Below, in pieces: positions 54,148-64,000 of a DNA stretch of 64,000 bases. The translations under genes were made by a program, and so were the position numbers. Position 1 is the first letter of the stretch. The number at the start of each line of letters is the position of its first letter. The DNA is from Hofstenia miamia (lineage: Eukaryota > Xenacoelomorpha > Acoela > Hofsteniidae), in NCBI GenBank assembly GCA_900660155.1, contig CABFPE010000094.1, positions 1,686,496-1,750,495 on the forward strand. The letters run 5' to 3'. The notes below the pieces were generated by a model. It was not told where the DNA came from and ran no database searches. It worked only from the letters and a program-made list of their open reading frames with translations.

Positions 54148-54744
54148 CTGTTAAAGTAAGTCTTCAGACCTGACAATCTTTCGCGGTTTTGGTGAAATAT
54201 TGGATGGGTCATCACATACATAATACGACGAAAATTTTGTAACATATATTTAATCCATTTTCATATTTTTTAAAAATTTTTATGTGGCAGCCCACCACTA
54301 TAATTGTGCAGTTCATTTTCTAGTCGTTAATACACTTGTTTTATTTGAAATAATTTAGTTTGATTAATTCTAATAATTCTATTATACTATTCGCATATTA
54401 TATAAGTAATATAAATGATGCGTTTGCAACATAATTCTCAGTTAATGTTCCGATTTATTTAATCTTTATTCAAAAACTAATAAGGATAGAATATATAATA
54501 TAATCAATACCTAAGAATAATTTTGTGGTCAGGTAATCTCGAAATTAGGCTCAAATTGCAGGTAAAAGCTTCTATTTCAAATTTTCTGGGGAGTGTCTCT
54601 ATATGACGCTCGCTTTCGTGGAGACCCAGTCCCCCATATTAGAGATGAGTGCGGTGCGGTATACCGCGGCAGCGATTTACGCAATTGCGGTGGTTAGCGG
54701 TAGAATTTAAAACAACTTGCGGTGGCATTAATATATACAGATAA

Positions 54745-55483
54745 CGGGAACCGTAAGGGCTATGCCCAAATCGTCCTAGAGAGTACTTCCTCGCGGTGGT
54801 TCCTGGATATTAATTACCAACACTCAATGGGCGCGTCGTTGTGCGGAGTTCAGGACCTACATCAGACGTAAAAACCAGGGTAAAAGAGGACGCCACTATG
54901 TGTACTTTGTACATATGGGGGTGGTAAGCGTCGAGAAGCTTGTCTGTTCAGTGTTTGGGCAGACAGACGGTGTCCCAGTGGTAACACTGTTAGAAAGACT
55001 GCTACTGGTGCCAGTAATGATTGCGTCTCATGGGCCTTCCTATGAGACAGATTTGCTGTGTCACAGATAGTTATGATCTGACATACCTTTTACTTTTAAT
55101 CTGTGACTTTAAATCACTATTTGCTTTTCACTATCATGATCAAACTCAACACAGGTCAGTAATCTGTCACCGGAGGTTTCTCACGATCACACCGGCCTTA
55201 GTGGCAATTCAGGGGTAATGCCCGATTGGATCCTAGATTCACCCACTCATACCCCAACATACAGATAATGTGTTTTGTATAAAGATTTAAAATCTCTAAG
55301 TATTTCTCAAAAAAACTGTTTCTGAAGCAAAACTAAGAGATTTCACATACAAAATATAAAAACTACTTTTTGCATATTTCATGGAAAATTTGAGACTACC
55401 CAAATAAAATTGAACGAAATGACAAAATACCTAAGAATTTGTCGAATTATCTATGACCCTAAAAACAATTCAGAAATATATAN

Positions 55484-55518
<35 letters not shown>

Positions 55519-56431
55519 TATATAAATATATGCAGCATATATACACTAAATTAGGTAAATAATCTTATTCTAATTGGTGAGGTTTTGAAAAACATGACTC
55601 TTTCCCGGAAGCCGATTACAAGACAAACAGAAGTAAATCAATTAGCAAAATTTAATAATAAAGATCTTGTTACCTCAATAAAGGGGTTAAAACTTAGTGA
55701 CTTTCCTGCTTCTTGGTCTTCAGATATGCCTAATGGATGCCAACGCTGAATTTATGGTTCAGTTTTATATATTTGGTAATAGATTTCCTCCTCTTAAGTG
55801 GCTCTGTTCTATGAAAGGGTACTAGATTAATAGACGTTCTCATGACAATGGATTGTGCCAGTATTTGATTATGAAAATATGCACAGTTTACTTGATGATC
55901 TATGTCAAAGAGAATATCATGGTAAGCTTAAATATTCTTCTATGATTATCAGATTTTCCTTAATGTTGCAGTACGAGACCACTTGCCACTGCCATCTGAA
56001 CGCTTTCTTCGTTCATATAAATCTGGCAGCATTCATATTGGAAAGTTCCTAATGTCTGTTTTCTGAAGGTGATTCTGACGGTGTCACTTCATATAATGAA
56101 ATATTCTTGGAAAAACTACTGCAGGTACAATGGAAGTTCCTTAGTTGGAAAAGATGTCGAAGGAAATTCAAATGAGATTATCATTTGCTTTGTGCTCACT
56201 ACACATAAAAGTGGAGATACCTTTGTTGTTAGATTTTTGCCTCATGTTCTCACCACCGCTGAAACTATTTTATCAGAGTCTTTAATTCACTAGATGCTTT
56301 GCACTATGCTGATCAGACTCAACACAGGTCAGTAATCTGTCACCGGAGGTTTCTCACGATCACACCGGCCTTAGTGGCAATTCAGGGGTAATGCCCGATT
56401 GGATCCTAGATTCACCCACTCATACCCCAAC
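54745..56431. mobile_element. Unclassified insertion in family A, flanked by ATACAGATAA
   Basis: The 10-base direct repeat ATACAGATAA borders this block (also at 55259-55268). Length and absence of inverted ends fit a retroposed (LINE/SINE-type) insertion better than a DNA transposon. Around 54965-54995 a TGTCCCAGTGGTAACACTG string looks like a tRNA A-box, weakly suggesting a SINE. The part 54830-55070 also has an open plus-strand frame of about 80 codons with no known motif. The block 55138-55482 is repeated at 56311-56655. Confidence 0.35.
55484..56310 (+). other. Coding-like islands of unknown origin
   Basis: After a (TA)n run (55484-55525) three stretches look like protein-coding: VPVFDYENMHSLLDDLCQRE (about 55855-55920, then a GTAAGC donor-like site); VRDHLPLPSERFLRSYKSGS followed by IHIGKF (from about 55970, after a CAG acceptor-like site); and SDGVTSYNEIFLEKLLQ (to about 56125, then CAG|GTACAA). 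They could be captured host exons or an inserted element's gene. I recognise no family. Confidence 0.3.
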
Positions 56432-56828
56432 ATACAGATAATGTGTTTTGTATAAAGATTTAAAATCTCTAAGTATTTCTCAAAAAAACTGTTTCTGAAG
56501 CAAAACTAAGAGATTTCACATACAAAATATAAAAACTACTTTTTGCATATTTCATGGAAAATTTGAGACTACCCAAATAAAATTGAACGAAATGACAAAA
56601 TACCTAAGAATTTGTCGAATTATCTATGACCCTAAAAACAATTCAGAAATATATATTTTTTCTTACGAAGATAAAATCGCCATTGTTGCGGTATACCGCG
56701 GTAAAATCTCATTTATTGCAATGGTTTGCGGTAAAAAAACGGACATTGCGGTGGTTAGCAGTGAGGTTTTTTTTCTGCGGTGGAAATAATTTTACAAAAC
56801 CTGCACCGCGCTCATCTCTACCCCATAC

Positions 56829-58162
56829 ATTCCACAATGAAAATATTTTCGCGGAAATTGTTCATAACTATTGACAGGTCTGAGTCTTTAACAATAATTA
56901 GAAGTAATATAAGTTATATAAACTGTTCGCTTCTATTTTTAATGGTCAATTACTTAAGGTTCTATTTCACCTTTATTTTCCAGAAAATTGATGACTTCAT
57001 TTGCATATAAAATGGAAACCAATTAATATTTTTTTAATATTGGCAAAAAAACTTGTTCAAAGTGATATCTTTCAAGTAAAAGAGGAGGCCACAGCCCGAC
57101 CCATGCGATATTGACATTTTAATCTCAGTACTTTAAGGGATAAAGTTGTATTTCCAAAGTAGTAACTGGCAAATTTGCGTCGATGAAAACATTAATGTTA
57201 AATACTTAATTTATCAATCATGGGATTATATATATATATATATATATATATATAGATGATTCGAAGGCCGTAGGACCTTTTTAGCAGTGTTTGCAGAAAA
57301 TTCTTAGTTTGTCAAGCGCCCTAATATTTGCAGAAAACTAGGAATCAATCGGTTTCCGAGATTTGGCTAAACTGAAGATGATTTCCTAGACAATATAAAA
57401 TTAATTGAAACCATGGATCATTTTCTAATGTTTGCTGACATCCGTGTTTAGTTTTAAAATATAGACCAACTAAACGTCAAATTGAGAAAAGTTCGGCTGC
57501 TTTTGCTTTTCAAAGAATAAAGTTTTGCATATTGATTTTTTGGAATTGATACAGGCCACTTAGCCATTGGCAATCCTTCATGTAGTTCACTCACTTGTGA
57601 AATTCAATGCGTTTTTTGACAATGCGAATGCATTTTCTGGTTTAATTTCATTCATAGGGAAATGTTACCGAACATGTGATGACAGTGCTTTCTATCATTG
57701 AAATCAAAATTTTATGTTCCTTCGTGTTTTGCAGGTTAGTTGGCTGCTGATGTACGCGGTAAATTTCCTTCAAAACTTCTATTAAAAATTATTTCATTTT
57801 TTAGAAAATTATTTCTTAGCATTTTACTAATTGTAAATAAACTTTCAATAGAAATTTAATTATTTATGTAAGCAAATACATTGCATTGATGCACATCGGT
57901 TAAGTGATTGCTACTGTACAAAAATGTAGTTATTTATTCTTTTCGATTTTCAGACTATTTCGTGTAATGCAAGATTAAGTGTAACATTATCTGAACAAAT
58001 AAATTGAAGCTTACAAAATTTGTCTACATATTAGGTAGCATTATCTCTATTGAATACAATAATCCACTGAAATAACAGTGATGTTTACTATGGTGTGTTC
58101 AAAGTTTTTTAAATTTAATTTTCCTGATCTTTTTACTGAACTCTGTTTTAAAAAAATATAAT
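56829..58162. other. AT-rich spacer
   Basis: No gene recognised. A (TA)n run lies at 57227-57254. Confidence 0.5.
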
Positions 58163-58170
58163 ATTGTAAT

Positions 58171-60453
58171 CAGAGGTGTGACAGCGAACGCGATAGCGGT
58201 ACCGCTAACGACTAGCGATAGGCAAAATAGCGAAATCGTAACTAGCGAAAAAAACAGCCGCCAGCGGCCGCTAGCGAGCCCGCATTCTAAGCTAACTTAA
58301 GTACCTCACCCCTGTCAAAAATCAACTTTCGCAAATGCACCCTAACTCATCCTATTTATGTCGCAGATGTCTCATATCCTATCATCGCTGAGGCATCTCA
58401 TGAGATTATATTGTGATACCCATTAAACACATGTTTGTAACAATTTGAATTGATGCGTGTAAATGTAAAGTGTTTATATTTATGCGTCGAATTTCCTACA
58501 ATTGAAAAACCATTACCGCCAAATTGCAATACAGCTATATTTCATACAACAAGCAGCATCACGTACGCGCGCATACTGCTAGTGCTTATAGTTACTACTG
58601 TTGCGTATACACTGCGCACGTCTTTTATTTAATTGCTCTCCATCAAATTTATTATTGATTTGTATCGTTTCAGTATTGCAATGGTTTACAATTACGACCT
58701 TTTGTATACCGATATCGACAACACTCATTTAACTGCAAAATGCAAGGTTTGTAAAACCAAAATAAAGTTTACCAAAAGCAGCAAATCAAATTTGAAGGCA
58801 CACTTTTCAATAGAGGGAAGGCATCAAAAGTTTTACAATTCCGTAACATTGTCAACTACAAACACCCAACTTACTTTGGATACTTCCAGCTCGGTGAATG
58901 TTAGACTATCGAGTCGTCTAATGAGCTAGTGACGAGAATGCAGAATACAGAATCCGGCTACAGTGTTGCTCTTGACTTGTGGACTGGCCGAGATCATGCA
59001 AATTATGTTGGGTGCATTGTTACTTTTTACGACGGATGGAAGCTAGTTAGTAAGCTTTTCCAATTTTCTAAAATGGGGTCACGAGCTACTGCCGATAATG
59101 TAAAAGCGTTCATGATTGATTGTTTCGACCAACATGGCATGCAATTCAAACCTTTCAGAATTTGTACAGATAATTGTGCTGTGATGAAAAATGCATTTAA
59201 TACCAGGAACCCTGTGGATAGCAACGTTGTGGACATGGATCGTGCTGATGACTGTTTCACGGTGGAAGGAGACTTCGAAATTTCATTTCGAAAAAATTTG
59301 GCATGTGGTACCCATTTGCTTCAACTTGGGGTACACGATGGTTTGAAAGAAGCTATGAAGTACTCTCGATTTGATAAAGCGGTCAGTAAATGTAAGAAAA
59401 TCGCATCACTTGACAAGAACTCAACAAGAACTCAACCATTTTTGCACAAGAATTAAGTAAGCGACTTGTGCAAATGACAGAAACCCGTTGGAACTCGATG
59501 TATTTTATGATCGAAAGAGTCATCACGAGGTTTGCCGTGGACTCGAAGCCTGCCACAAAGAAGAGGCTAAGCTAGATGACAATGAAAGAGCTGTCATGTC
59601 TGAAACCTGCAAATTTTTACGATATTTTAAGGACGCTATATTTGAAATTCGAAAAGAAAAAAATCCTATGATTCACGAGATGATTTATGTGTGTCAGTTA
59701 TTGGAAAAGGCAGTCAGAAATCAACAATTTCCAAATTCCAAATAATGCATCATGTAACGCTATGAAAACGTTTCCTGCTGTCACTGGAGCAGAGGTTCTC
59801 ATTTTTGAAGGATGGCGCGCTATTTATATTTGCTGCATCAATTAACCCTAAAATAAAGTGTTATCTTTCACTTCCACGAACAATTATATTTTTAAGTATA
59901 GTGAACCCGAAGTTCTTCACGTAATCAAAAGTTTTTTCGACAGAAATATTCAAGAGAATGAAGTTATCTCTATTGCGCAGCGCCCAAGTTCAAGTACTTC
60001 TTCCAGCTCTCTATTCGACTTTGCTGAACCAACCCCAGCTGCGGAAATCAATGGTTCGACCACAGGTAATGCCTGGTCTATATTTTGGCATTATCTTTAT
60101 TCGCCCAAAATCGATGTTTCTGCCGAATCATATTGGATGACCCAATCCCAAAATTCTCTAACGGCGCTGATCAAAACTGTCCTTGCCTGTATACCAAGCA
60201 GCTTTGGAGTAGAGAGGGTTTTCTCGGTTGCCGGAAATATGCAGACACCAAAACGAGCAAGGCTATCAGAAGAAAATTTTTCAAACTTATTACTTGTGAA
60301 GTATAACTTCTAGAAAAATAAAAAATTAAAAATACGTGTTTTTTAATAGCGAATAGCGACTAGCGAAGTCCAAATAGCGAAAATAGCGACTAGCGAAAGT
60401 CAAATAGCGATAGTTAGCGATAGCGGGGTATTTCAGTAGCGGTCACACCTCTG
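58171..60453 (+). mobile_element. hAT transposon, near full length, perfect 8-bp duplication
   Basis: Ends CAGAGGTGTGACAGCGA and (reversed) CAGAGGTGTGACCGCTA match at 14 of 17. ATTGTAAT stands exactly on both sides (58163-58170 and 60454-60461). About 100 bp at each end are packed with TAGCGA/TAGCGG boxes, typical transposase-binding subterminal repeats of hATs. The interior carries a whole-length but broken transposase on the plus strand. At 2283 bp it is a plausible autonomous length. The identical duplication suggests recent arrival, though the transposase has since decayed or was broken when it moved. Confidence 0.93.
58681..60313 (+). pseudogene. hAT transposase, broken into about four frames
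   Basis: Parts in order: a BED-like zinc finger at 58681-58929 (CKVCKTKIKF...LKAHFSIEGRH); 58929-59456 with catalytic Asp in VALDLWTGRDH, second Asp in RICTDNCAVMKNAF, and the CGTHLLQLGVHD C..H motif; 59488-59745, an alpha-helical middle; 59858-60313 ending in SFGVERVFSVAGN (catalytic Glu) and ARLSEENFSNLLLVKYNF, the hAT dimerisation end. The reading frame changes between each pair of parts, so at least three breaks exist and it cannot be functional as it stands. All three catalytic residues are still visible. Confidence 0.9.
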
Positions 60454-60461
60454 ATTGTAAT

Positions 60462-61217
60462 GTATGATTAACATCTTTCCTGATTTTCATAAATGGTGTA
60501 GTTGTTCAATTGACTCTCAGTATGTCAATGGATTATTTTTTGGATTTACTGTGTGAAGTGGAGTAGTGGCTTTCAATAAATCATTTGCTATTGGTATGAT
60601 ATACAACTTCATCTGATAGTATTTGTAATTGTGCTCTTCAAATGTATAGCATTTACAAACCACTTAGTCTTTCTTGCGATAATGTTCAAATGCAGCCAGA
60701 AATATAGTTATTTGAATTCTTCTTTTGTTAGATTTTATTTTTATTTTCTTGAAATTCCAATTTTTTCTAATATTGCTCAGCATTTAACTCATGGCAATCG
60801 CCCCTTGCCCCCTCCCTTTAAAGCCGGTACTTGTAACAACATAACATTTCAGTACATTTACTTTTAACAGTTGTATAGGGCATGGGTGGAACCGGTCGAC
60901 AAAAATAATAACTCAACCAGCACTTCTTAAATTTTATGCCGATTGATCGGTATACAACCGGTGGGAAATATATCTTCCAAAATTGATTAGCTACCAAATG
61001 AGCTTTTTAGTGTTTTATATATGAGTACAAAGATGAATATATTAAAATACATTTAATGAAAAAACAAATTGCCGTAAATATGTACAAATTCATTATTATA
61101 AATTTATTGTTCATTGTTTCCTAGATAACAATAATTGATTCCACTGCGTCGTTTTGTACTTAAAAAAAACTTAAACCATTCTACCGGTTTTGCTATTACT
61201 TTCGTCATATGTCCTAC
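60462..61217. other. AT-rich spacer
   Basis: A patch at 60870-60970 has several ACCGGT/CCGGT strings (also near 61180) and may be an old repeat. No gene recognised. Confidence 0.35.
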
Positions 61218-61347
61218 CTTGGAAGTTACATTGCTTTTGTCATCAAACAGAACGTCATCATTCTGAATTCGGCTATATAGCTTATGGTAAACATCTATAG
61301 CTTTAACAGCTGTTTGCTTGTAAAACATAGAAGAACACTGAATTTCG
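61218..61347 (-). CDS. Probable host exon, unrecognised
   Basis: A 130-bp minus-strand stretch bordered by TTTTAG and GTAGGA that reads EIQCSSMFYKQTAVKAIDVY then HKLYSRIQNDDVLFDDKSNV and TSK without a stop; it begins one base into a codon and ends on a codon border. The amino-acid mix is that of a folded protein, unlike chance frames in AT-rich DNA. Its entry phase fits the donor at 62338 of the exon upstream, so it may be an alternative to the stop-carrying exon at 62229-62283. Confidence 0.45.
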
Positions 61348-62228
61348 CTAAAATTCATCTCTTTCGTAAATAACCAATAATTAAATTGTTTATTTTGTCA
61401 AAGGCAACCTTACCGGCTAATAATAGCGATCATCTATTGAAAGAAGTAAATATCACTTAGTAGCAATACTAGAAAGTTTTATATTGGACTAAAAATTTTC
61501 GCTAATGCAAAGACCTTTTTAAAGCAAACGGACATAACTTGTAAATGTCAACTTCATGAGTCACGATGTTGCAGTTTCAGAATTTATTCCATGGGCACTT
61601 GCAGTGCGGTGATTCAGTTGTAAGGTTCGCTTGAATCAGGGTTTCTTAATGTTTTAGCGGAGAGTGTATATTCTGAAGTATATGTCTAAATTTGCAGTAT
61701 GTTGCAAATTAATCTTTAGTAAAGGAAAAGTGTCATTTGCACAGTATTTTAAGACCAATTGAACGATACCACAGGTATACCGCTTACAACATTTCTCATT
61801 ACTTAAGATATCTTGCATGATGATATGCGGGCAGTTAGATCAATTTGGTTACATACCAATTATTATAACAACTGCAGAATTGGATATTTAACAGAACCTG
61901 CTTACTTTTTTTGACGTAGGCAGTTTGGGGAATTTTTTTTAGACCACATATGATATTGATTGTTACAAATAGTTTGACTTAAATGTGTTTAATATTGATG
62001 GGTGGTACACAAGTTTTTCACATGGTCAGATGAAACATCATTTGATATTCCGTTTTGCTAGTACCTTTTGAAGTATGTGAAGAATAGTATCTGCAAATAA
62101 CACGTAAAAATAAGCATAATTTTGAAATTCTTCATTTTCCACCAACAAGCACTCCAACCGCTAATCTACCAGTATCAACGCACATTTACGGATTTTATAG
62201 AAATTTAAATAATATTCGCATGATTTGG

Positions 62229-62429
62229 TTAAATAAGAAAAAATTCGTCGTCAGATTTATCCTTCAACCAATCCTTTTCTAATCTACAAATAAAAAATAA
62301 GATCATAACTTTTTCCAAGATATATAAGGTTGAGTACTTATTGTAAATATGTTCCTTGTTTTCATTTGCTATAGCCTTTGATAATGCTGGTATAATGCGG
62401 TCGTTCTTACATTGGACCAAAGATTGCAA
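62229..62429 (-). CDS. Probable host gene, last exons, unrecognised
   Basis: Two minus-strand exons: about 62429 down to 62338, then 62283 to 62229 after a 54-bp intron with TTTTTATTTGTAG acceptor. Joined in phase (AA|A) they read NDRIIPALSKAIANENKEHI then YNKLEKDWLKDKSDDEFFLI and TAA. The first exon's 5' border is uncertain. The acidic, charged tail suggests a soluble protein's C-terminus. No family recognised. Confidence 0.45.
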   Translation of the reverse strand: MQSLVQCKNDRIIPALSKAIANENKEHIYNKYSTLYILEKVMILFFICRLEKDWLKDKSDDEFFLI

Positions 62430-64000
62430 TCATATTTTCAAACGTTTTTTAGAAACATGCATTGAAAAGCTTTTTTCAAATCAGTGTGGTGAACTACTAT
62501 AGCCTTAAAATGTCTCTTCATGTGACAAAATCTTCCATCAATGTATACTGTACAGCGATTGCTTGCCAGTATATATGTTTTAACCATAACCCGGCAGCAA
62601 CCAAGCCATAGTTGCAGAACATTACTTTCATGCTAGCTTCGTCTCAATAATCCCTCTTTTTCTGAAATGCATTTTTAATACCTAATGTCTTTTTGTAAAA
62701 AACAAGGAAAGTTATTTCCTTGTTAGAATGGAGTGTAATTTTGACTCAACATTTCTCATCAAGATGCAAAAAACGTTCTGCAATATCTTTAGTCTACCAC
62801 AGACAGCAAAACTTCAAAAAGTTGACTGAAACGAACACGCTAAAAAGGAAGAAAGGAATTAGGCCATCCTCAAATTTACTGGAAATGAGCGGAAAGGTTT
62901 TTTCAAAATTGCTTTACAAAACCCATTGAAATCAACCCCACATTTGAACTCAAAATTTCAAGGAACCCATAACAAGTTTGTCTAAATGTCGATTGGGTAC
63001 AAAGGCAGGGATCTGTAAAAAAAGGTGCGAAAAAGTGCCACTAGTGACACAACCCGATGAGTACATGTTCCAGCTTCATAGAAACAACATTTCTCATTGG
63101 CCCACGACAGCCAAGTCTCGTCTCAAGCCATCTCCAAGATTTTCATAAACATAAGTGGTTTGGGGGGCTTTGACCTATAAAGGTTTTACCTGAAAATTGT
63201 CGGAAGGAGGTACAGTAGACAGTTCAAAGTATACTGATATTTTAACAGTTTATTCCATTTGCGGACCGGTGTTACCGGACTGATTGTATTCTTCAGCAAG
63301 ATTAGGCTACCCCCATACGCGCCCAAAATTTTTTCGTAAAAAACTCTGCACTTATAGAAAATGTTTGGAGATGTAGAAAAGAAAAATCCAAAAAAATGCA
63401 AAAAGTTAGCAATATTTGTTGGTGTCCAAAGAAAAATATTAAACCGAGAATGCAGAAGAACTTGATCGACTCAATTAAGATCAGATTTTTAAATTGTATT
63501 CGCTCCGGAGCCAATATTGTTTAATTTTTTTTGCATGAACTTATAGAATACTTAATTTGCATCGATTGATATAAATTTTGTTACTATGCGTGTTTTTGTT
63601 GCTAAGAGATTGAATAAATCTGTTTCTCATTTTTTTACGAAGCTAGACTACATTTGGATATAGTCCCTTGAAAGACCATGTACCTTGCATAAAATTATTA
63701 TTTTAATGTTTAAGCCAACATGGGAAATTTCTTTACTAAACTACGAGCCAATTGTATTTATCAATCAATGCCTGTTGAATGTTTTTCAAATTCGTTATTA
63801 AGTTAATTGATTTACATTTTTCGGAAGTAGAGCTAAATTGAAATCTGGGAATCTTTGAACGAGACTGCATTTGAATACTTCTATTTCTCCATTAACAGTA
63901 GTTCAGCTTCATTCGTTTTAGATAACCCGTATTGTTGAAAAGATGTGCATAGTAAAATACTATTTAAGTTTTATTCCCAATGCTGCACTATTTAATTATT
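62430..64000. other. AT-rich end of the window
   Basis: Upstream exons of the minus-strand gene might lie here, but I could not pick any out. A short inverted GGACCGGTGTTACCGGACTG string lies near 63262. No transposon ends recognised. Confidence 0.35.

Larger units (their letters stand above)
54640..56820. mobile_element. hAT-type element (family A), second copy, with inserted sequence
   Basis: Ends TAGAGATGAGTGCGGTGCGG and (reversed) TAGAGATGAGCGCGGTGCAG match closely; flanks CCCCATAT (54632-54639) and CCCCATAC (56821-56828) agree at 7 of 8. GCGGT boxes crowd both ends. Its right end, reversed, aligns over about 350 bp with the left end of 24858-29297. Between ATACAGATAA at 54735-54744 and at 56432-56441 lies foreign sequence, so it was itself a target. 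The single N at 55483 and a repeated 345-bp block complicate the interior. Confidence 0.8.

Noticed and set aside
54110-54215. Minus-strand stretch DDPSNISPKPRKIVRSEDLL in frame with the exon at 54108
   Set aside because: It runs into TAA before the exon; an intron between them would be only about 22 bp. I kept only the 40-bp exon.
55140-55260. tRNA gene suspected from box-like sequence
   Set aside because: No cloverleaf can be folded by eye; at most a tRNA-derived SINE fragment.

Overview
This window is AT-rich animal DNA (roughly two thirds A+T by eye). It has spliced genes with standard GT-AG introns, standard codons, many transposons and no bacterial signatures. I cannot name the species. 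Several introns are only 38-56 bp long beside introns of 2-12 kb, which would suit an invertebrate such as a tunicate, flatworm or cnidarian; that is inference. No new biochemical system is evident. What stands out is two well-supported host genes, fragments of two more, and a dense nest of DNA transposons, mostly hAT-type, many with both ends and 8-bp target duplications still readable. || Layout. 1-3335: two Penelope-like GIY-YIG pieces lying tail to tail, then a 1.6 kb non-coding hAT-type element. 3595-6417 (minus): the last four coding exons of a MORN2-like gene, with a complete, GC-rich mariner (4412-5743) in its last intron. 6741-12075: two decayed LINEs on opposite strands. 13601-44106 (plus): 15 exons of a MARK/Par-1 kinase (kinase domain, UBA, Ser/Thr-rich spacer), with a candidate sixteenth exon at 47120-47158 opening the KA1 domain. 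Its introns hold a 4.4 kb hAT-type nest (24858-29297), MITEs, and an hAT carrying an inserted piggyBac (38577-41176). 44107-64000: three further MITEs, a probable minus-strand gene ending at 52379, a second copy of the 24858 family (54640-56820), a nearly complete hAT with broken transposase (58171-60453), and probable minus-strand host exons at 61218-62429. || Assembly caution. Four single N positions (1054, 9694, 26982, 28142) and one run of 21 N (19159-19179) are each followed by a near-repeat of the sequence just before them, in direct order. These look like unmerged overlaps or alleles. A fifth single N (55483) lies in a related but more complex duplication. Repeats at these places should not be counted twice. 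|| How it fits together. MARK is a polarity and microtubule-affinity kinase; MORN2 is a small MORN-repeat protein. They are arranged head to head with about 7 kb of mostly LINE-filled DNA between, where the 5' exon(s) of MORN2 are still unplaced. Nothing shows that the two genes share a function.
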